In this document: piece by piece, positions 50,033-62,159 of the stretch
Position numbering within the stretch: the first letter of the stretch is position 1
How the letters are laid out: every line of letters begins with the position of its first letter
Source of the DNA: Atherinomorus stipes
Lineage: Eukaryota; Chordata; Actinopteri; Atheriniformes; Atherinidae
Assembly: GCA_023101725.1 (NCBI GenBank)
Contig: JALJCO010007928.1
Coordinates: forward strand, 930,001 to 994,000
Direction of reading: 5' to 3'
DNA length: 64,000 bases
Program-made: the position numbers and the translations under genes
Notes under the pieces: generated by a model
Told to the model about the DNA's origin: nothing
Seen by the model: the letters and a program-made list of their open reading frames with translations, nothing else
Databases searched by the model: none

Positions 50033-51091
50033 TGTATTTTGATGTTTGGCATGTATTTATTGTTTTTATGTGTGGATCCCAGGAAGACTGGTTCTTGCTG
50101 TGGCAATAACTAATGAGTATCCGTAATGAAATTAGAATAAATTAGATTAAAATTAAAGCTCATTGTCTTTAAATAATCAATAGAAACGAAAACTTAGAAA
50201 GACGGAAGAAAATCCTGATTGAGACATCAATAGTTATTAACCAATGAGCTGTTACAGGTTTTGTGTTATATATTGTTTTTTTCACAACAGGTCATTATGG
50301 TCAATTTACAGATTCATAAACAAGTCCTGACCAATTGGTTTAGTAGGCAATATTCAAGTTTATCCATGATAACCTTCCATTAGAAATAACTGGGAAGCTC
50401 ACCAGTTTCACCAGTTGTCAAGTTTAAACTAATTTGCTTCTGACTAATCAACAAATCAAACCTGGTAATCAACCCATATATGGTAACCATAAACAGTTAT
50501 TCTGGTCCAGGTTACAGCAAGGGGTCAGAACAAGGTAAAAGAGCCAAGGTTAAAATGTGGCCAGTGTTATTCTGTAAACCTTGACTGTATAAAACCATGT
50601 GATCTATTTTCAACCCCACAGATGGATTATGCTCGTCTAACATTGGATGGGATTTCTTTTAAATGAACAAATTATATATTCAAGCATTTGAATAAAGCTC
50701 CACTCAGAGGCTTCAACTGTGTTACTGTAAATTCTCTGTTAAATCATGTTTTTGTAAAGTGAAAACTTTCTGCTGTTAGTGGAGGAGAGGGAGCATATAC
50801 ACTACCATAAACAGAAACTAATGGAAAGATCCTGGATCAAATTTTGATATATAACACTAAATCTTAAACCTTTTGGCAAGGATGTAAAAATGTTCTGGTC
50901 TAAGGTAATGGATAGAGAAAAAAAAAAGGATAATGATAAAATGATACAGTAGGACTCTGAAATAACACAGTCCCACATTTATCTGTTAAAATATCACCTA
51001 AAGAGCAAAAATGCCTTGGCATGATATATGACACGAGCACGAGTATCATGCCCACTTGTCATAGAAAGTTGACACATCTGCAGGAAAAATG

Positions 51092-51126
<35 letters not shown>

Positions 51127-51552
51127 AATTGCTTCAATGCAAATATTTGATTGCAAGTTAATGTAATGTATGTATATATATATATATATATATATATAAA
51201 ATCAGCTGGCTCAGATTCATTTAGTTTGCAGGTTTTTGCTTTATGTGGATGCCACAAAAAGCCAAACACTATTCTTGATTACATGGCTCTGGTGTAGCCT
51301 ATCAAACTCAATGTCCTCTTCTATCCTCTTCTAAAACACACACACATAATGACAAACAGAAGTTACAGTAACCTCTATATGAGAGCTCCCTGTTCAGGTG
51401 GCAGCATGAAATGCAGAATAGAAGATCTGTGTACACACAAAGAAGTACCAATCCTAACATGCACCACACCAAAATAACAAGAAACTCGGCTAAAAGACTA
51501 TCAAGCACTGGCATCCAAGTTAAACAAAATTCAAACCGCAAGCAATTATATA
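50033..51552. other. Non-coding stretch with homopolymer and TA array
   Basis: No gene seen. A 30-base A run lies at 51094-51123 and a TA array at 51174-51198. Confidence 0.6.
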
Positions 51553-51790
51553 CAGTGGGTATGGAAAGCATTCAGACCCCTTTAAACTTTTTATTCTTTG
51601 TTTCATTGCAGCCATTTGCTAAAATAAAGAAAGTTAATTTTGTCATTAATGTACACTCAGTACCCCATCTTGACAGAAAAAAAAAGAAGTGTAAAAATTT
51701 TGGCAAATTTATTAGAAAAGAAAAGTTGAGATACTGTATTAACATGGTTGAAAGTATTCAGAGCCTTTGCAGTGATGGCATCACCAGGAA
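51553..51790 (+). mobile_element. Tc1-family 5' terminus fragment, third family
   Basis: Directly after TATA the sequence CAGTGGGTATGGAAAGCATT begins, the known type of outer terminus of a fish Tc1 element. An internal repeat of the same motif, GAAAGTATTCAGAGCC, follows about 190 bases later, giving the inner and outer sites of an IR/DR end. Transposase sequence is absent and similarity fades after about 51790, where an A-rich (AAC)n(AAAC)n stretch starts at 51846. The open frame here is not a gene. Confidence 0.75.
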
Positions 51791-52194
51791 AAAAGCAACC
51801 AAGCCTTACTTTTGCTGTTTTGTGTTCCAAAGTTTTAATACCGTAAAAACAACAACAACAACAAAAAAACAAAACAAAACAAAAAAAAAACCAAACAAAC
51901 AAAAAACCTCTGCTAATGTGTTCTCCTATTCTGCCTTTGTTTGAAATGAATCGTGAAGGTCCTGGTAGTTTCCATGGAGATGAAGGAGGTTTTATTAACT
52001 GGCCAGGGCCCGCCCACGGGCCGTTTTTTTCTTATCTTATTTTCAATATAAAGTCTTATAAAATCTGTTAAATGTATCATATTTCAATACTACAGCGCCT
52101 GACGGACCGGAGAGGCATCCCTTTTGATTGACGTCTCATTTGACTAACTGGGTGGATCTATGGTCTCTCCTCCACCAATAATATCCACCAAACT

Positions 52195-52583
52195 CTACCT
52201 CACGTGGTGAGTGGGCCTTGTAATCTGATGCTTACATATCTGGCCTATCAGGTCTGACGTTAGCTCTGACATCATGCACGTATAGCCAATGAAATTCCCG
52301 TCATGGCCATGTGTATTTTGTTTACCTGGATAGCAAGATGGCTTCTCTGTGCTCCTGCATAACTCGGCCTGAATACTCCTCCAAACGTGCGCTTCTGTGC
52401 GTAAAAGCGGAGGAAGCCCCGTATTGTGCACTTTTTCAGTATAAACGTGGGAAAAAAACATGCCGAAGAACGAAAATGCGCTGCTGAAGTGCTGCTGAAG
52501 GGAATAACTCGGAGGAGAGCAGCATGTGTGCGTGCAGTAGAGGAGGAAGCGTTTGGCTAAGGAGGCGCTCTGGACCAGTAAGT
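52195..52583 (+). promoter_or_regulatory. Candidate promoter and first exon
   Basis: This interval is CpG-richer than its flanks. It has CACGTG (52201-52206), a CCAAT box (52286-52290), a YY1-like CAAGATGGC (52334-52342), a short upstream frame (52460-52498), then an ATG at 52524 opening MCACSRGGSVWLRRRSGP. That frame meets a consensus donor CCA|GTAAGT at 52578 exactly after 18 codons. Together this looks like a vertebrate promoter with a short coding or untranslated first exon on the plus strand. The peptide is not recognised; the next exon would lie beyond the window or in unrecognised sequence. It could also be the CpG-rich end of a retroelement. Confidence 0.35.
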
Positions 52584-53935
52584 GGAAACTTCTACCTGCA
52601 GTTACTGTGTGTTTGTAAGCTATTTAGATGAGGATAATTTCTAAAAAGTAAGGACGTGAAAACGTGTCGATGTTTGCCTGGTTGGGGAAAGGGGCGCATA
52701 TGTGTCGCAGCTTGGCTTTCTACTGCGCTCTTTTACTGCGGGCGTATTCATGGTGGTGTTTTTGGACACTGAAGAAGTGAAACCTGACTGTTTGAAAGTT
52801 GGGGGTTCCTGTTTTTAACACAAGACCCCAGGTTTGTGGATTTTGCCTGCGTGTAGATAAAAGCTCATGGTCTTGTGATGGCGGTGTTGCAGCAGCTTCT
52901 CTCCGTCTTATCAGATTTCTGTTGAAAATTAGAAGTAGTAGTTTTCAGTCCCGGTCAGTTCATGAAAAATTGCAAGTATGTAAAAAGTTTTCTGTGTTGT
53001 GGTGTTTTTTATTTTTCCTTTTTGTTGACATTGCATAGCATGGCATTATATTGTTTACTTTATAATGTAAACAGACATATTCTGACTCTTATTATGATGC
53101 ACTTTAGGAAAATGAGCATTTTATTGTGTTTCTACATCACTTACTGTATTTTGATAATACTCAGAGTGAATCTGAATATGCTGCAGGATGCCTCTTGGTA
53201 CCACCTTTCATTGGAGATCTCAGTGATGACTGTATGTTGAAGCATTCTGGACTTACAGCTTTGTAAAGCTTATTATCCAAAGGGACCATTTGGAGTCTCC
53301 AAATGGAAAATTCTGGATAACGCCTGAACATATTCACAGAAAAAGCCCCATATACTTGTCATTTTGGTTGCTATTGTCACCAAATAAGAACTGGTAACAG
53401 ATAAACCTTCATGCCACAGCCTCATGTGATTATCCAGTTCCTATCTCCATATTTCTGTGTGCAGCTACTTGACAAAATAAAAAAAAAAATTCAGGCGAGG
53501 GAAAAAAAGGTTGATTACTGTGTGTTCCAAATTAAGTAACTACATGCTATTTAAAGTTAAAATGAATTTGAAAGCTCAAAGTGAAAATTAGTGATATCTT
53601 TACAGAGAGGCCAAGCTTTTGCATGTACTCCAAAGGGTTCAAGAGCAGCAGCTAATTTAATTCGGGTATGCATTTTTCAGGCGTTTTTGGCATACTATAT
53701 CTTGGGCTTCACTTCTTTCTGGGTCCTTATGGTGTTCATACGGTGAATTTGAGGGCTATTCCTGGATTCTTTGGTCAGATATCCGCCATCAACATAGGCC
53801 GAGGAGTTACTGCGATATTTACCCCAAACATCAGTAGAGCCACTCAGGTTCACTTTTTTAGTTTTTTATTTGAACACAGTTCCTCATCAGAAATTACTAA
53901 TCCTTTGATGAATTAGGCTGCTACCATACTATATA
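52584..53935. other. Non-coding stretch
   Basis: No gene or bounded repeat seen. If the preceding first exon is real this is its intron. Confidence 0.55.
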
Positions 53936-54185
53936 GGGAGGAGCGGTAGACTAGTGGTTACAGAGGTGGGCTTTGGTCCGAGAAACCAGGCGTTTGAGAC
54001 CCCAGTGTGGCACTGAAGGTGAACCACTGTGGGCCTCTAAGTACTGTAGGATCCTTAACACACCACCAACTGCTCCCTGGATGCCATGGGATGGCAACCC
54101 ATGCTCTCTAGTTCATCTAGAGGTGGGTTTAATGAAGAGATGAATTTCCACATAGAGATCTATAAAGTAAAAATTATTAATATCC
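53936..54185 (+). mobile_element. tRNA-derived SINE, copy 2
   Basis: The head has CTAGTGGTTACAGAGGTGGG (A box region) and GCGTTTGAGACCCC (B box region, 53990-54003). The body shares GTGAACCACTGTGGGCCT and CACCAACTGCTCCCTGG with the copy at 43208, and it ends in an ATAAAGTAAAAATTATTAAT tail. It is a more decayed member of the same family. Confidence 0.8.
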
Positions 54186-55980
54186 TCTGAATCATTGACA
54201 TTTTATCCTGTATTCCAGGTAAATTTACTCTGTAGTAGTAATAAGTATCTTGATACAATGTCTTAAGCTTTATTCTGAGACCAACATACATGCTACTTGT
54301 AGTTCTGAAGATATACTTCATGTATTTAACATATATAATAATCAGACAGGAGGCAGAAAAAAATAGGCCTCATGAAGAAGAAGTTAAGCGTGCAGAATTT
54401 CCAGCTGATGTTACCTCATCTATTACAGTGAGCTCACAAATGCTGACATGAAAAAAAAATCTTTATGATCCTTGTGCTGCCAGACTTTTCACTCAAAGCA
54501 TGGGGGTAAAACAGCAGCCACACAGCTGGAACGTTTCCATTCGTATTCTGGATGATTTCTTTGGTGCTTTGAGGAGAAAGCTTGATCACCTTGAACAGCA
54601 TCTCTGCCATTGACCACTGAGCAGCTCAGGACGGTGTGTGTGGCTTTATGAGGACATGTGTGTTGCTCACTCATTCGGAGCATGAAGAACAGAAAGAGTT
54701 TGCAGATTAAGGGAAGCTCAAGGGATTAAGGTCATTTCCTGTGTTTAAGCTGTAAATTTTTCCCCTGTGGTACTGCAGAGTACCACAAGAGAAAGACACA
54801 CCGAGTACAGCAGTCCAGCTGGACCAAACTTACAGAATTACGTTGTGAATGAACTTCAGATGAAACATGGCTCGGTATCTTATACCCCTATGTGCACTAT
54901 TACATATTTGTATTTATGAAAACACCAGCTTTGCCGTGCAGCCAGTTGCATCAGCTGATCTTTCCTGCCTCCTCTCTCACCTGCTCCCACTTCCAGCAGT
55001 CCCTGTACACAGCAGACTCCCAGTTCACCATCTATTCTCTGCTTTTGTTCACTCCACCAGAGCTTTCCAGCTCTTCATAGCCTGTTTTTGACCCCTGCAT
55101 GCAAACCTGGACCTAAATTTACACCTCTCTCATTCTGCCCTTTCTGCGAATTTCATAAGTTGATTTAACCCAGTTAACAAAAACTTTATTCTTCCCTGCT
55201 TGACATGACTAATGTCACGTACCTTATCTGAATTTTTCCTGTTTTTGGAACCTGAGATGTTTTTGGTTTTGTTCACTTTGATACTTCAGCACTTGCTATC
55301 TGGATCACTTTTTACATGTTGGAAGGCTTATTATGAAGCCTTTCCTGGTATTATCATCCTGAAAGGTTGGATTAGAGTCTAATGGCAAGGCAAATTTATC
55401 TGTAAAGCACATTTCATGTTAAAGATAATTAAAAATGCCATACATAAAACATTAAGAGCATTACAGCAGGGTGGAGAGAAAAATTGGCCTAGGTGAGAAT
55501 TATTTTTTCAGTTTTCCTTAGAAAGTGTAGTTTTAGCCTGCCTTTACCTTCCTTTTAAGTAAGGGCATTATAGGAGATGTTTCAACAATTTTTGCAATAT
55601 TTGATGAAACTGGGTTCACTACCCCATACGCTATTATTAATTTAAAGCTTCAGATATATAAATATTATTATACACCAGCTGTGAAAGTAATGGGACTGAA
55701 AAAACATCCTCCAATCATCTTTGCATTCCTTACATTTTTCATTTGTCTGTTGGCTCGTCAATTCTTATTACCGTAGTAAGAGAGTTTAACATCCAGCACA
55801 AAAACAGTTTATTCAAGGCAGGTCTAAAAAGTAGTTGGTCGGATTCTGAAAACATTTTCATTTAATTTTAAACTGATCCCTTCCCAGTTTCACCAAAATA
55901 TTGCTGAGTTCAGTACGAAAAATAGCAGGCTACAAGAAACGTGGCACGGACATGGCACCAAATCTTTAATTCCAATTCTC
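54186..55980. other. Non-coding stretch
   Basis: No gene seen. At 55383-55470 GGCAAGGCAAATTTATCTGT and AAAGCACATTTCAT resemble a widespread fish repeat of the type found at LINE or SINE tails; the borders are unclear. Confidence 0.5.
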
Positions 55981-55983
55981 TTA

Positions 55984-57406
55984 GGGCCCGATTTACGAAA
56001 GGTTTGCGCTTGTTAAAACAGGCGCTATCTTCATTACGCACGCAATAATCCGCCAGAGCTGATTTACAAAGCAGGGCAAAAGGAGGTTTGCGCCTGTCAA
56101 GGGGCAAAATAGCGCCGCTGTCCATTTTGCGCATCTGCTCCAGATGAATATGCAAACTGGGCGTTTCTGCCAGAAAGCGCAAAATATTGGGAGGAGACTA
56201 TGCAAAACCTCAGTTTAACACGCGCAATGTGATCTATTAACCGTTCAACGGAAAGCGGGGGCAAAAAATTGCGTGTAATTTAGCACGTCTGAAAAGCAGG
56301 TATAACTGGCAGCTTTACGCACTGATGGCTGAAAGAATGCTGCACACAGGACTGCAGACATCGGGTCAGAATCATTTCTCATGATGTGTTCAGGCGACAC
56401 GTCAAGTTTTCATTATTTAATTAAATAACAATCATCACTGTTTAACACGAGTTAATTCTAGACATGAACCAGAACATCGCAGCTGCAGCATCATGGTAGT
56501 TAAAGCTGACATTATTTATGTCTTTTTATTTTCTTTTACTTTTTGCCAATGGCATATTTTTAAATTAAAATCATCTCCTGCTCCTCCACACCCCAGCAAC
56601 TGCTGCTGCTGTTCTGAGGTGTCCTGTGTGAAGTTGGCCCCCACCCCACAGAAAACTCAGTGAAAATAACCAGTAACGCACAAACTATTGATACTACTTT
56701 AGTTTTGCGTGGGGTGGGGGGCAATTACACAGGTCCCGCGGCTGGCATTGTGCCAAAGAGCGCGCAGTCTGTGCGTAATATCAGATCATCTTCAACAGCG
56801 TGTCCTTATCCATGTCCTTAAACTGGCCTCTTCTTACGACCCACAGGGAAACCTGCTGCATTGTTTTTATTTATAGTTATTATGAAGAGTTCATTTGCAA
56901 AAACAGACAAATGCCACTGTGGACAAACGGAGTTAACTGCTTTTGTTGCTGTCCGGTACAAACGTCATATCTCCATTTACATCATTAAAACCCTCCACTT
57001 CATGTGAGCTTGATTTGCTGAAAATATTAAAAAAGTAAATGAAGAGTTTATGTGCAAAAGCAGTTAACTCCATTTTTTCTAAATGGCGTTTGTCTATTTT
57101 TGCAAATGAACTCTTCATATTTATCTTATATTCTGTTTTTTATTTGCCTCATTATGTCTCTGAAACTAACATCTCTCTATCAGGATGAATTTCATTTTGC
57201 GTTTACCACATGCTCTTCTGAACTTTCCGTGGCGCAGTCAGAGCGCACGCTAAATCCTCATTTAAATCCTGCTGTTTGCGCCTGTTACAGATTGCGCGTG
57301 TAATCTTTGTAGATCACCCGCAAACGCTAAAATGACAGCGCACGCAATTTTTTTTGCGAGGCAAAGACATTAGACTCGCAATTTGGATTCTTTGTAAATC
57401 AGGCCC
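55984..57406. mobile_element. Non-autonomous PIF/Harbinger-type element
   Basis: The left end GGGCCCGATTTACGAAAGG and the reverse complement of the right end (GGGCCTGATTTACAAAG) match, and TTA flanks both sides (55981-55983, 57407-57409). A 3-bp TWA duplication with GGGCC-type ends is the signature of PIF/Harbinger. The 1423-bp interior has no transposase or Myb-like frame but is rich in GCGC/CGCA words (TTTGCGC, ACGCACGC), unlike the rest of the window. A complete Tc1-type MITE has inserted inside it. Confidence 0.85.
56883..57117. mobile_element. Tc1/mariner-type MITE, copy 2, nested in the Harbinger element
   Basis: The ends TGAAGAGTTCATTTGCAAA and its inverse are flanked by TA on both sides, as in copy 1 at 15149-15382; the interiors align throughout (shared ATGATTAAAACCCTCTACTT/ACATCATTAAAACCCTCC region). 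Being inside the Harbinger element, this insertion is the younger event. Confidence 0.9.
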
Positions 57407-60400
57407 TTAGTGTCTCAAAAATACAAACAATTGCTATATAGTTCTATAAATTACATCAAATTTGATGTAATTACTAATTCAACTCTTTGCTCTGACAGTC
57501 AGTTTGGGTGTCAAGTTGGTTTTTAGTACCGGCCACATTTGTTCTGCCTCATCTTGACTCTGCTCTTTTTAGCTCTTTTCTCTGATCTGTTCATTTATCT
57601 TCTGTCTCCTTTTCTATGTAGTATTTTGTTGTGAACCATCCCTTCCCTTTTCTTCTCAACATTCTCACACTTTTTTTCTCCTCTCTTCTCCTCTATAAGC
57701 TCTTTGTTGGTCAATTAGTAGCCTCTTTCACTGTGCAGAGACACACACACTACACAGACTAGGTTGTTTGCGTGATGTATTTTTAGTAAAGTACGGACTG
57801 GAAAAATAGTACATTTTGACAACAGTGTTATTCTTTAGATTGTGTGTAAGTGAGAGAAAGACAGAGATGCCAAGCATTAACTACATATGTGTGTGTTATA
57901 ACTTGATGGTGAGGGTTTGTATTCGCCACTGTTTGCTAAAACTTAGAATAGTGAGGCCTGTTTCTCAGTGAAGAGAGCTCCTTTCTGTGGTCTGTTAGTG
58001 ACTATCACCACCACTCTGTAACCACCACAACCACACAATCCAGAATGGTACAACATAACTTTCAGTCAAAACTGAATTAAGTATGTTTGAGGAATAAACT
58101 GAGATGTGTTTTCAAAGTTTTAAGGTCTTCACTGTATCCTATATTTTAGAGACTTCATGGTAGTCTAGATCCTCTGTCCTTCAGGTAATGGGTGTTTTAG
58201 AGTTTACCTTTTTTATGCATGTGTACAGTGTGTACACCACATATCTATTTAATTTTCCTTTTTTGCTTTAATGGCATAGATGTAAACAATTTTGGGTGTA
58301 TATGTGAAAGTTAGCTTTAGAATCTGGAGGAAGGGAGGAAGGTTGAAAAATTACCGATTTTGTTTTATTTTCTTTGGTCAGCTTTACAAAAGAAAATGCT
58401 TGATTTATAAAAAGTTATAATACACCTGGTTAGGTTTGGGGAAAACACATGGCTTCCCATAAAATACAGCTCTGGTGGATCAAAGAAGAATAAAACAAGA
58501 GAAAACCCTTTTATGGTGTAAAACATGAACATTGCATGTATTTTTAGTTGCTAGATGCATAGTTTGAGCATTTTGCTTTCTGTTTTCTGCTTAGAGGACA
58601 ACTTGTCTTGTGCACTGCCGACAAGACCTGAATATCAGCCATGAGATGAAAGTCTCTGAACAAAAATGCTCACAGTAACAGTCTATGTGGACGTTATCAA
58701 CTTAATTTAGTCTTATAACCTGGACTTATAAGATCATTCATTTATTTGTCTGTTTCTTTGTTTCCTGGTTAAAGGATAACCTTCTTTTTTTTCAACTTGG
58801 ACCTTATTTCCAGGAGTTTATACGTGCATTTACTCACCGGTAAAATTTCCGTGTCGCTTTGACTCCTTCGGACGATATTTAGATTAAGTTGCCCTCCGGC
58901 GTACTGTATATTCATATAATGGGAGAGACGGGGCAGCATGAGTGGGCCTCTCTATAAGGGGCCAGTCACACCTGGTAGGGTTGAAGTATATCCCGGGTAC
59001 AAACAGTGGGACTTCATTGACTTCAGTGTGACCGATGGCAATAACAGCTGAGTGGATAGCTTGTTAGCATGCTCATAAACAGCTGGCAAACCACGTTTTT
59101 TAAAAGCTTTAATCCACTCACCTCCAACTCATTCTGCGGTGTAAAAAGTCCACACTGCAAACGTCAACGCCTCTCATACTTAATCCTTATATGTTGTTTT
59201 GGTTTTTGGCGCAGCAGCAATTAGCAGTCTGTTAGCTATATTTGTTTACAGTGAGCGGCGCATAGGGGGGTCACGTGGGGGATGGTGAGAGGGGAGGGAC
59301 AGAGACGAGACATAAAGGCATCAATTCGTTCTTTCTATACATTGTGAATGACCAATTCCTGCCTTTCGGTGCAAATGGCAGGGGTTGGTCAGAGTTTTTA
59401 CAGAACTGCAGCTGTCACAGAGGTCTGACTTTTTTCCTTCCTTTTTATGAAAACATGATGTATTGATACTGTCAGGATGGAAGGACCATTTCACCCAGTA
59501 TAACAAAAAGTGTTTCTGAACAGGATCACTAACTCTGGCTTTAAGTGGAATGAATGAACGAACGAGTACTATTGTCTTGTTAGTTCTGAGTTTCACAGAT
59601 CACAGTTTGTTGTTGTCTGGGTAGTGAGATTTTCTTTTCATTTGTGCTGCGGCGGCATGCATCAGGGCACACACGCGGCCTTAGAGTGTGGAAAACGCCC
59701 CCAATAACTAACAGAGAGCTAAAGGTGGTATTGCAGGCATCCATTTCAAATTGTGCAAATATTTGCACAAAAAATAAAGTTTCAGTTTGAACATTAAGTA
59801 TCTTGTCTTTGTAGAGTATTCACTTTGAGAATCATTGTATTCTGTATTTATTTACATTTTACACAACTTCCTAACTTCATTTGAATTGAGGTTTGTCCTT
59901 AAATAAGCTGTAGCACCAATGCAAACATCAAAATGCATACTTCTAGGAGCAAAACTAATTGATCTTAATTTCAATGTTTTCATTTGTTTCTACCTAAAGA
60001 AGTTAAAGGCCTCCAAACTTTTCCATGCCTTCATCTGTTTTCCCATCTAAAGCACCAGATGAGATGTCAAGGAACTGAACTGATGGGAAAATATGGGAAA
60101 ATACTCCAACAACTTTTTGTGTCATGTTACACAGCAGCCGTTTTAGTTTGTTTGATCACTTTGTATGCTGGACATAGATGAGCCTACAAAAGTCATGTGA
60201 CTGAAAATAATGTGTTACCATCAAAAGAAAGAAAACAGCTTTATAAACTGTAACCCAGCAAAAACAGTTGTTGTCGACTGCATATTTAGATGAAATATTT
60301 CTTATTGTTTCACGTCAGTATTTTGTGTAAACTGCAGCAAAGTTTGAAGAGTTGTGCTGATTAGAGTATGAAAGGGTTTGCCAGAGATTATTAGTCAGAG

Positions 60401-61544
60401 CGAATTAGCTACAAACCTCTTAGAAGACATGTAACCACAGGTTTTTATCACTGCTAATGTTTGTTACATGTGCTCTACTCCTATTTTTTTTTATGAATCA
60501 ATTATGATAAATATGAATCTTCTTTATATGTAATTTTGTTGGAAGCAAATACAGTTGGGTTTTATTCTGATGAAGCTAAAGAAAGTTCTTTTCAATAATT
60601 AGAAAAATGACGGATCAGATGTGAAAGATATCCTGATCAGCAAAGCTGAAAAGTTGCAGATTATTAGTTCACAGTAGGTGCAACTTTAAGCCACCACCCT
60701 GCTGAATTTACTGCTTAGTTTTCCATGCTCTACTTTGTATTTCAGTGCTGCTAGCCACCATGATGGGGAGATGAAGTGTCTGTATTTACTTATTAATGTC
60801 TTTCTGTATAAGAGCCTTAAATGCCTAAAATGAAAAGCATGAAAGTAAGGGAATCGAGTGTTGCATTACAATGCTAACAGTAAAGCTAGTGACCTCTCTG
60901 TGCCACCCCCCACTCACACTCAAACACACACAAACACACATACACAGTGTTTGCAGTGTTCCCTTCTTCATCACAGTCATCTCTCTGTTCCTCTGGTGAA
61001 GCTCGGAGCGGGGCTGGTGGTTTAATTAAGACTAAAGTGGCTCCGAAAATCTTCCAAATGTGAGAGCTCTGAACCCCTGTGGAGCAGAGAGGAAATGGAA
61101 CGATGCAGAGATACAAGAAAAGAGGGGGAGTGATGAAAAATTTGCCAAATCCTGGGTTTAAACAGTGATCTACTCATCAAGATTAGATAAAAAAGCGTAA
61201 GAGGGGATATATTAAACTCTCCATGACTCCACTCTTAGTTGTTATATACAGAACTCTATTAATACCACCAACCTGCCAAAAGTTGTTTGAAATACATCTT
61301 TGTAGGTATAAATGAAAAAGCAAGACATTTAGCTTACTTGTAGTACTGGCAGCACTATTGTGGAGGAAATTTTATTATTTATGCCACTCATTATTAGAAA
61401 TGTGTGTAGCCCGAACTTGTAGCTGTACTAAGTAGTTGTGCCTGAAAAAATCCAATCAAGTCATTGTTTCTGGAGACCAATTTTGAATCCATGGACTCTT
61501 TACCACCGTCACATAGATCCTGCTGACAACGTCACAATGTTGCA

Positions 61545-61640
61545 AGGTACACAACCAGGGCCCAGGTGGGATCTGATCCCCAAACTCCCAGGTGAGAGTC
61601 CTACGTGGTTACCAGTCAACCAAAGAGATATCACTGTGGC
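61545..61640 (-). mobile_element. tRNA-like SINE head, minus strand
   Basis: On the minus strand the order TTGGTTGACTGGTAACCACG, then CTCTCACCTGGGAGTTTGGG and GGATCAGATCCCACC, mimics the D-arm, anticodon arm and T-arm of a tRNA with a mutated B box. It lacks an intact acceptor stem, so it is SINE-like and not a working tRNA. Confidence 0.4.
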
Positions 61641-61689
61641 TGGTAAGTGCACATTACACACATTCTGGCGTTGTCGGCAGGATCCATGC

Positions 61690-61895
61690 GCAAAGGTTGG
61701 TAGTTGCTGGTCTTGGCCCGCTGGGGCCTGTGCCCCAAGACCGTGGGGTGGCTTCAGCTGGGGCTACCCTCTACCGCCCTCTGGGGGGATGCACGTCCGT
61801 CTCTTTGAGGGGTTGGCTGGGGTCCGAGCCTCTGAGCGGCTGCTGCTGGCCCGGGTCTCGGGCCGTGTGAGCTTCCTCTGGCCCTTGATGAGGCG
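61690..61895. other. Isolated GC-rich islet
   Basis: About 200 bases of much higher GC than the rest of the window (for example CTTGGCCCGCTGGGGCCTGT). It adjoins the tRNA-like head, so it may be part of one composite GC-rich retroelement. The open frames over it are not conserved-looking. Confidence 0.6.
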
Positions 61896-62159
61896 AGGTT
61901 GCATCTGTATTATAGAGCACGTTTCATTCTGCATGCTGATACTGTAATGGTGTTTCCCGATGGATGTGTACTATTAACTACCTCTGCCCAGGTTTTACCT
62001 CTTTTCTGCGTAGCTCTGTGTGTGTATACATGGTCTTATGATACTCCAGAAGCTGTCTTTATTTAAGTTGTCTTCAGCTATGTAGCCACCTGCAGGTCCT
62101 CTGGTTATACAGATGAAATAATCTAGACAAACTTGTAACACCTCTGTGGTACTGAAAAT

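Larger units (their letters stand above)
57410..62151. other. Non-coding stretch with degraded repeats
   Basis: No gene seen. At 58774-58800 GTTAAAGGATAACCTTCTTT and at 59390-59545 ATAACAAAAAGTGTTTCTGA with AACAGGATCACTAACTCTGG resemble pieces of common fish DNA repeats, not bounded here. CA repeats lie at 60925-60950. Confidence 0.5.

Noticed and set aside
51411..51944. 177-codon plus-strand frame
   Set aside because: It runs across a Tc1 terminal repeat and an A-rich simple repeat; the peptide has no transposase motif.
52007..52027. GC-rich 6-bp hairpin followed by a T run, like a bacterial terminator
   Set aside because: The context is a vertebrate genome with no bacterial gene nearby; chance structure.
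61438..61947. 169-codon plus-strand frame
   Set aside because: It spans the tRNA-like head and GC-rich islet; composition and repeat content explain its openness.
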